This document shows positions 59,746 through 64,000 of a DNA stretch of 64,000 nucleotides, piece after piece. A program made the position numbers and the translations under genes. The first letter of the stretch is position 1. The number at the start of each line of letters is the position of its first letter. The notes below the pieces were generated by a model. It worked only from the letters and a program-made list of their open reading frames with translations, ran no database searches and was not told where the DNA came from. The stretch is from Shewanella electrodiphila (GTDB lineage Bacteria; Pseudomonadota; Gammaproteobacteria; Enterobacterales; Shewanellaceae), in assembly GCF_023283985.1 (NCBI RefSeq), contig NZ_JAKIKU010000004.1:434001-498000 (forward strand), written 5' to 3'.

Positions 59746-60858
59746 TTAAGGAAGATGCTCTAAAGTTAAATAGTCATGAGACTGCATTTCAATCAGTCTT
59801 GAACGGCAGCGCCTAAACTCAAAGCTTAATAAGCCATCGGTATAGATATCTTCTAATGAGACTTCTGCAGAAATAATCAGTTTTACATTACGTTCGTAAA
59901 ATTCATCGACCATGGCCAAAAAGCGCCTCGCGATATCGTCACCTGTGGTTGAAGACCCCATTTGCTCGAGGCCACTCACTAAAACAGTGTGATACAGCCT
60001 CGCCACTTCCATATAGTCACGTTGCGAACGAGGACCATCACATAAGTCTCTAAAGTTAGCTAATAAGACACCTTGAGATTGTTGGCGAATAGCAATCTCA
60101 CGGCCTTCAATTTCAATAGAACCTGTAAGCACTTCTGATTCTGGGGCGAGTTGACCAAAGTAAGTGATTAAATTGGTATCTGCTTGCTGATCTAATGGGA
60201 AATGATAAATCTCTGCTTGTTCAAGAGTACGTAAACGGTAATCAATTCCCGAATCGACATTTAATATTTCACAATGTTCATTAATCAGTTTAATTGCAGG
60301 TAAGAACCGTGCGCGTTGTAAACCGTTCTTATATAAGTCGTCAGGAATGATATTAGAGGTCGCCACTAAGGCAACACCTTCTTTGAAGAGATATTGGAAT
60401 AAGGTGCCCAGTAACATCGCGTCGGTAATGTCTGAGACAAAAAATTCATCAAAGCAGATTATCTTATATTGCTGCGCCATTTTCTTAGCAATGCTAATGA
60501 GCGGATCTTGTACCCCTTCCATTTCACCGAGGTCATGATGCAACTGGTGCATAAAACGATGGAAATGTGCACGCAATTTTTTATCTGTAGGCAGTGCATC
60601 ATAAAAGGTATCCATCAAGTAGGTTTTACCGCGCCCTACTCCACCCCATAAATACAGCCCTTGAATCGATGAGTCGGATTTTTTCAATCCTATCGCACTA
60701 AACAACTTGCCAATACCTGAAGGTTGGACATCGGCAGCAATGACTTCTTCATAAACCCGTTGTAGCGATTTTACCGCTTGCTCCTGTGCTATATCGTGAG
60801 AAAAACCATCACGGGTTAAATCTTGCTGGTAATGCTGCCAAGGGCTTAACTGCGACAC
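59746..60858 (-). CDS. zapE: cell-division ATPase ZapE (AFG1 family)
   Basis: A 370-residue AAA+-like ATPase that associates with FtsZ late in division. Walker A LWGGVGRGKTYLMD, CFDEFFVSDI as Walker B and ATSNIIPDDLYKNGLQRARFLPAI are conserved. The start is uncertain: GTG at 60858 has AAGAGAG 8 nt upstream and gives the usual SQLSPWQHYQQDL N-terminus; ATG at 60900 lacks a Shine-Dalgarno. It lies upstream of rplM, as in other gammaproteobacteria. Confidence 0.95.
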   Translation of the reverse strand: MSQLSPWQHYQQDLTRDGFSHDIAQEQAVKSLQRVYEEVIAADVQPSGIGKLFSAIGLKKSDSSIQGLYLWGGVGRGKTYLMDTFYDALPTDKKLRAHFHRFMHQLHHDLGEMEGVQDPLISIAKKMAQQYKIICFDEFFVSDITDAMLLGTLFQYLFKEGVALVATSNIIPDDLYKNGLQRARFLPAIKLINEHCEILNVDSGIDYRLRTLEQAEIYHFPLDQQADTNLITYFGQLAPESEVLTGSIEIEGREIAIRQQSQGVLLANFRDLCDGPRSQRDYMEVARLYHTVLVSGLEQMGSSTTGDDIARRFLAMVDEFYERNVKLIISAEVSLEDIYTDGLLSFEFRRCRSRLIEMQSHDYLTLEHLP

Positions 60859-60965
60859 AAGTACGACTCTCTTATACTGCTGAAAATTCGAAACAATCAT
60901 AGCATGCAGCTACAATTGAGGTAACGTTTATAACTACAAAAAATTAACCTTTGTTAATATAGGCT

Positions 60966-60993
60966 GAACTTATTGAAACAGCGTAGACTCCGA
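60966..60993 (+). promoter_or_regulatory. sigmaE-type promoter of degQ
   Basis: GAACTT (60966-60971), a 17-bp spacer and TCCGA (60989-60993), close to the RpoE consensus GAACTT-N16/17-TCTGA. It lies ~100 bp before the degQ ATG. Confidence 0.65.
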
Positions 60994-61095
60994 GGTTATA
61001 TATACCATGTACGATTATCAGATTAAATTTGATCAAAGGCGATAACTGTAAACTTTTACCGAGCCATGATTTAATTTTTCAAGGAGCAATAATTA

Positions 61096-62448
61096 ATGAA
61101 GCCAAAATTAACTTTACTCTCAGCAGCAATTTTATCAGCCTCGCTATCTTTAATGCCGGCCTTATCACAAGCGGCAATTCCCCAAGCTGTTGATGGTCAA
61201 GCATTACCAAGCCTAGCGCCCATGCTTGAAAGAACAACACCTGCTGTTGTATCGGTTGCGGTAAGTGGTACCCAAACATCGAAACAACAAATCCCAGATG
61301 TATTTAAGTATTTCTTTGGCCCTAATGCGCCGCAAGAACAAGTCCAAGAGCGACCATTCAGAGGCTTAGGTTCAGGGGTTATTATTGATGCCAAAGAAGG
61401 CTATATCGTCACCAATAATCACGTCATTAACGGCGCAGATGAAATCAAAATTGGCCTACATGATGGACGAGAAATTGATGCTAAATTAATAGGCGCTGAT
61501 CCTGAATCTGATATTGCGCTACTGCAAATTGAAGCAAAAAACCTAACGGCAATTAAACAGACTAACTCAGATGATATTCGAGTGGGTGACTTTGCTGTGG
61601 CTATTGGTAACCCATTTGGCCTTGGACAAACCGTAACTTCAGGGATTGTTAGTGCTCTAGGGCGTAGTGGCCTTGGCATTGAAATGCTTGAGAACTTTAT
61701 TCAAACCGACGCCGCGATTAACAGCGGTAATTCTGGCGGCGCACTCGTTAATTTAAATGGTGAGCTTATCGGTATCAATACAGCAATCGTTGCACCAAGT
61801 GGCGGTAACGTCGGGATTGGTTTTGCAATTCCCGCCAATATGGTGAACAACCTCATTAATCAAATTATTGAGCACGGTGAAGTGAAGCGTGGCGTACTTG
61901 GTGTCACGGGGCGCGATTTAGATAACGAGCTAGCAAAAGCGTTTGGCCTTGAAACCCAACATGGCGGGTTTATCAGTGAAGTCATGCCTGATAGCGCCGC
62001 TGATAAAGCAGGCATAGAAGCTGGCGACATTATTGTTAGCGTTAATGGTAAAAAGATTAAAAATTTCCAAGAGCTTAGAGCCAAAGTAGCCACAATGGGC
62101 GCTGGTGCAAAAGTTGAAATTGGCATTATTCGTGATGGCGATGAAGAAACCGCGAACGTAGTTCTAGGTGAATCAACCTCGAGTTCAGGTTCTGCCGATG
62201 ATGCCCTCCACCCAATGTTAGAAGGGGCAGAACTGAGTAATAGCCGTAAAGGTATCGAAATTACGAGTATTGCACAGGGCTCTCCAGCAGCACGAAATGG
62301 CCTTCAAGAAGGTGACTTAATTGTCGGCTTAAATCGCAGTAAGGTCAAAAACCTGAACGCGTTAAAAGAAGAGCTAAAGAATCCACAAGGTGCTGTTGCG
62401 TTAAAGGTGCTCCGCGATAACAAATTAATGTACTTAGTACTGAGATAA
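61096..62448 (+). CDS. degQ: periplasmic serine protease/chaperone DegQ (Do family)
   Basis: A 450-residue HtrA protease that degrades or refolds damaged envelope proteins. It has a signal peptide (cleavage after SQA), the catalytic triad H109 (TNNHVI), D139 (SDIALL), S213 (GNSGGAL), and two PDZ domains (~255-345 and ~370-445). The LA loop (KYFFGPNAPQEQVQERPFRG) is short, as in DegQ rather than DegP. SD AAGGAG. It is followed by degS, the usual order, with a terminator between. Confidence 0.96.
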   Translation: MKPKLTLLSAAILSASLSLMPALSQAAIPQAVDGQALPSLAPMLERTTPAVVSVAVSGTQTSKQQIPDVFKYFFGPNAPQEQVQERPFRGLGSGVIIDAKEGYIVTNNHVINGADEIKIGLHDGREIDAKLIGADPESDIALLQIEAKNLTAIKQTNSDDIRVGDFAVAIGNPFGLGQTVTSGIVSALGRSGLGIEMLENFIQTDAAINSGNSGGALVNLNGELIGINTAIVAPSGGNVGIGFAIPANMVNNLINQIIEHGEVKRGVLGVTGRDLDNELAKAFGLETQHGGFISEVMPDSAADKAGIEAGDIIVSVNGKKIKNFQELRAKVATMGAGAKVEIGIIRDGDEETANVVLGESTSSSGSADDALHPMLEGAELSNSRKGIEITSIAQGSPAARNGLQEGDLIVGLNRSKVKNLNALKEELKNPQGAVALKVLRDNKLMYLVLR

Positions 62449-62481
62449 AGCCTTAAATTAAATCTTATTATCAAACATAAA

Positions 62482-62520
62482 TTAAGCATTGTAGTTTGTC
62501 GCTACGATGCTTAATTTTTT
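62482..62520 (+). terminator. terminator between degQ and degS
   Basis: TTAAGCATTGTAG and CTACGATGCTTAA pair with one mismatch, loop TTTGTCG, followed by T6. Confidence 0.8.
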
Positions 62521-62565
62521 TAGTCATGATAATATTTGCTCATCTTTCCTATATGTAGTCGACCA

Positions 62566-63648
62566 ATGAACTTCAAAGACACTATTCTTTACTTAAGCAA
62601 GGCTGTGGTATTTGGTTTGGTCATGGCTGCTGTATTCTTATTTGTTAATTCCATTACTAACAACAATAGCTTCAATAACGGCTTAACGACGACTCAACAT
62701 CATAATGAATTGTCATTTGCTAGCGCTGTACGTAGAGCCGCTCCAGCAGTTGTAAACATATACAGCTTAAGTTTAGATCAAAATAGTCCACTGAACTCAA
62801 GCTCACTCCAAGGCCTTGGCTCCGGAGTGATCATGAGCAAAGAAGGCTACATTTTAACTAACTACCACGTGATCAAAAAAGCCGATGAGATTGTTATCGC
62901 CCTGCAAGATGGTCGTAAGTTTACGTCTGAAGTTGTGGGTTCAGATCAAATCACTGATTTAGCGGTCCTTAAAATTGAAATTGATGGCGACAATGTGCCT
63001 ATTGTGCCTATTAATCTTAATAACCCCGCACAAGTGGGTGATGTGGTTTTAGCCATTGGTAATCCATATAATTTAGGTCAAACCATCACACAAGGCATCA
63101 TCAGTGCCACAGGTCGCAATGGCTTAAGCTCTGGTTACCTCGACTTTTTACAAACTGATGCAGCAATTAATGCCGGTAACTCTGGCGGCGCGTTAATTGA
63201 TACTGGTGGTGAGCTTATTGGTATTAATACTGCTGCTTTCCAAATTGGCGCTGAAGGTGGTGGTCACGGGATTAACTTTGCTATTCCTATAAAGCTTGCC
63301 CATAGCATTATGGGGAAATTGATTACTAACGGCCGCGTGATCCGTGGTGCACTAGGTATTTCAGGCGAACCTTTGAGTCCTGTAATGGCGCAAATTCTCA
63401 ACTTACCCGACCTTAAAGGCGTATTAGTCACAGGTGTTGATCCAAATGGCCCAGCATCAAAAGCAACGCTGCGTCCTCGTGATGTGATTATTCAATACGA
63501 AGAAGAAAGCGTACCAGGCGTTGAAATGTTAATGGATAGAATTGCTGAAACCACACCAGGTAATCAAGTGAATATCACTATTATTCGTGAAGGAAAACCA
63601 CTAGAACTACCCGTTGTTATTGGAGAGAAGCTCCCTACTGATAGTTAA
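62566..63648 (+). CDS. degS: sigmaE-pathway site-1 protease DegS
   Basis: A 360-residue membrane-anchored HtrA protease that cuts RseA when unfolded porin C-termini bind its PDZ domain, releasing sigmaE. One N-terminal membrane helix (~12-28) is followed by the protease domain with H101, D131, S206 (AGNSGGAL) and a single PDZ. ATG at 62566 gives the normal length; an earlier in-frame start at 62536 is less likely. Confidence 0.96.
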   Translation: MNFKDTILYLSKAVVFGLVMAAVFLFVNSITNNNSFNNGLTTTQHHNELSFASAVRRAAPAVVNIYSLSLDQNSPLNSSSLQGLGSGVIMSKEGYILTNYHVIKKADEIVIALQDGRKFTSEVVGSDQITDLAVLKIEIDGDNVPIVPINLNNPAQVGDVVLAIGNPYNLGQTITQGIISATGRNGLSSGYLDFLQTDAAINAGNSGGALIDTGGELIGINTAAFQIGAEGGGHGINFAIPIKLAHSIMGKLITNGRVIRGALGISGEPLSPVMAQILNLPDLKGVLVTGVDPNGPASKATLRPRDVIIQYEEESVPGVEMLMDRIAETTPGNQVNITIIREGKPLELPVVIGEKLPTDS

Positions 63649-63671
63649 TTTAAACTGGTTTATCCTCAAAT

Positions 63672-63696
63672 AAAGCCTGCTCATGCAGGCTTTTTA
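63672..63696 (+). terminator. terminator of degS
   Basis: AAAGCCTGC-TCAT-GCAGGCTTT then T, ~25 bp after the degS stop. Confidence 0.9.
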
Positions 63697-63732
63697 ATCA
63701 CTCCAAATTCATGATGACTAAATATTAAGACA

Positions 63733-63758
63733 TAAAAAAGCCGCTCAAAAAGCGGCTT
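63733..63758 (-). terminator. terminator of murA
   Basis: AAAGCCGCT-CAAAA-AGCGGCTTT with an A run on the left that is a T tract on the minus strand, ~25 bp after the murA stop. Confidence 0.88.
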
Positions 63759-63781
63759 TAGTTATCAATACAGATATTAGC

Positions 63782-64000
<219 letters not shown>

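Overview
The window is a gammaproteobacterial chromosome segment, almost certainly from Shewanella or a close relative. The evidence is low GC, the orders mutL-amiB-tsaE, orn/rsgA-psd, nudF-yqiB-cpdA-yqiA-parE beside tolC and rpsF-priB-rpsR-rplI, a motX gene (sodium-driven polar flagellum), an S46 dipeptidyl-peptidase, and Shewanella-like protein sequences throughout. It is mostly core genome with one clearly accessory block at about 30.5-43.4 kb.

Layout. 1-3.9 kb (minus): 5' end of miaA, then mutL, amiB and tsaE. 4.1-4.6 kb: an unrecognised helical protein. 4.8-6.0 kb: four identical tRNA-Gly(GCC) genes interleaved with four tRNA 5'-half remnants and trailed by four degenerate tRNA-like fragments, behind one strong promoter. 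6.0-14.9 kb: orn, rsgA, psd, an EamA transporter, an MscK-like channel, a GDPD phosphodiesterase, a DUF3392 protein and a 2-hydroxyacid dehydrogenase. 15.0-25.2 kb: Fur-box-controlled bfd, topoisomerase IV (parC and parE, with a sugar-dehydrogenase-like protein between them), the yqiA-cpdA-yqiB-nudF group and divergent tolC. 25.2-29.2 kb: an outer-membrane barrel, DUF2333, a PCu(A)C copper chaperone with a natural six-His tail, an enoyl-CoA hydratase, a 57-aa ORF, and a three-gene small-protein operon with a PspC-like member.

Accessory block. dusA (29.5-30.5 kb) is a known insertion target of integrative elements. Beyond it lie a LysR regulator divergent from a zinc-protease lipoprotein, with a 24-bp palindrome between them. 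A Fur-box-like site then precedes a large lipoprotein, a TonB-dependent receptor, a periplasmic M16 protease, a DUF4920 protein and a PepSY-type membrane protein. Receptor plus M16 protease plus Fur-like site recalls the FusA/FusC (YddB/PqqL) iron-protein import logic. I consider this the best candidate for an undescribed system here; its function is inference.

43.5-64 kb returns to core genes: an Omp85-like barrel, alr, dnaB, an S46 peptidase, the rpsF operon, a DUF481 barrel, rlmB-rnr, motX, purA, a DUF2065 protein, rplM-rpsI, zapE, degQ behind a sigmaE-like promoter, degS, and the 3' end of murA. Several hairpins with T tracts mark transcript ends. Start codons were revised where a Shine-Dalgarno sequence or family length indicated it (rsgA, parE, dusA, dnaB, motX, purA, rplM, zapE, degS and others).
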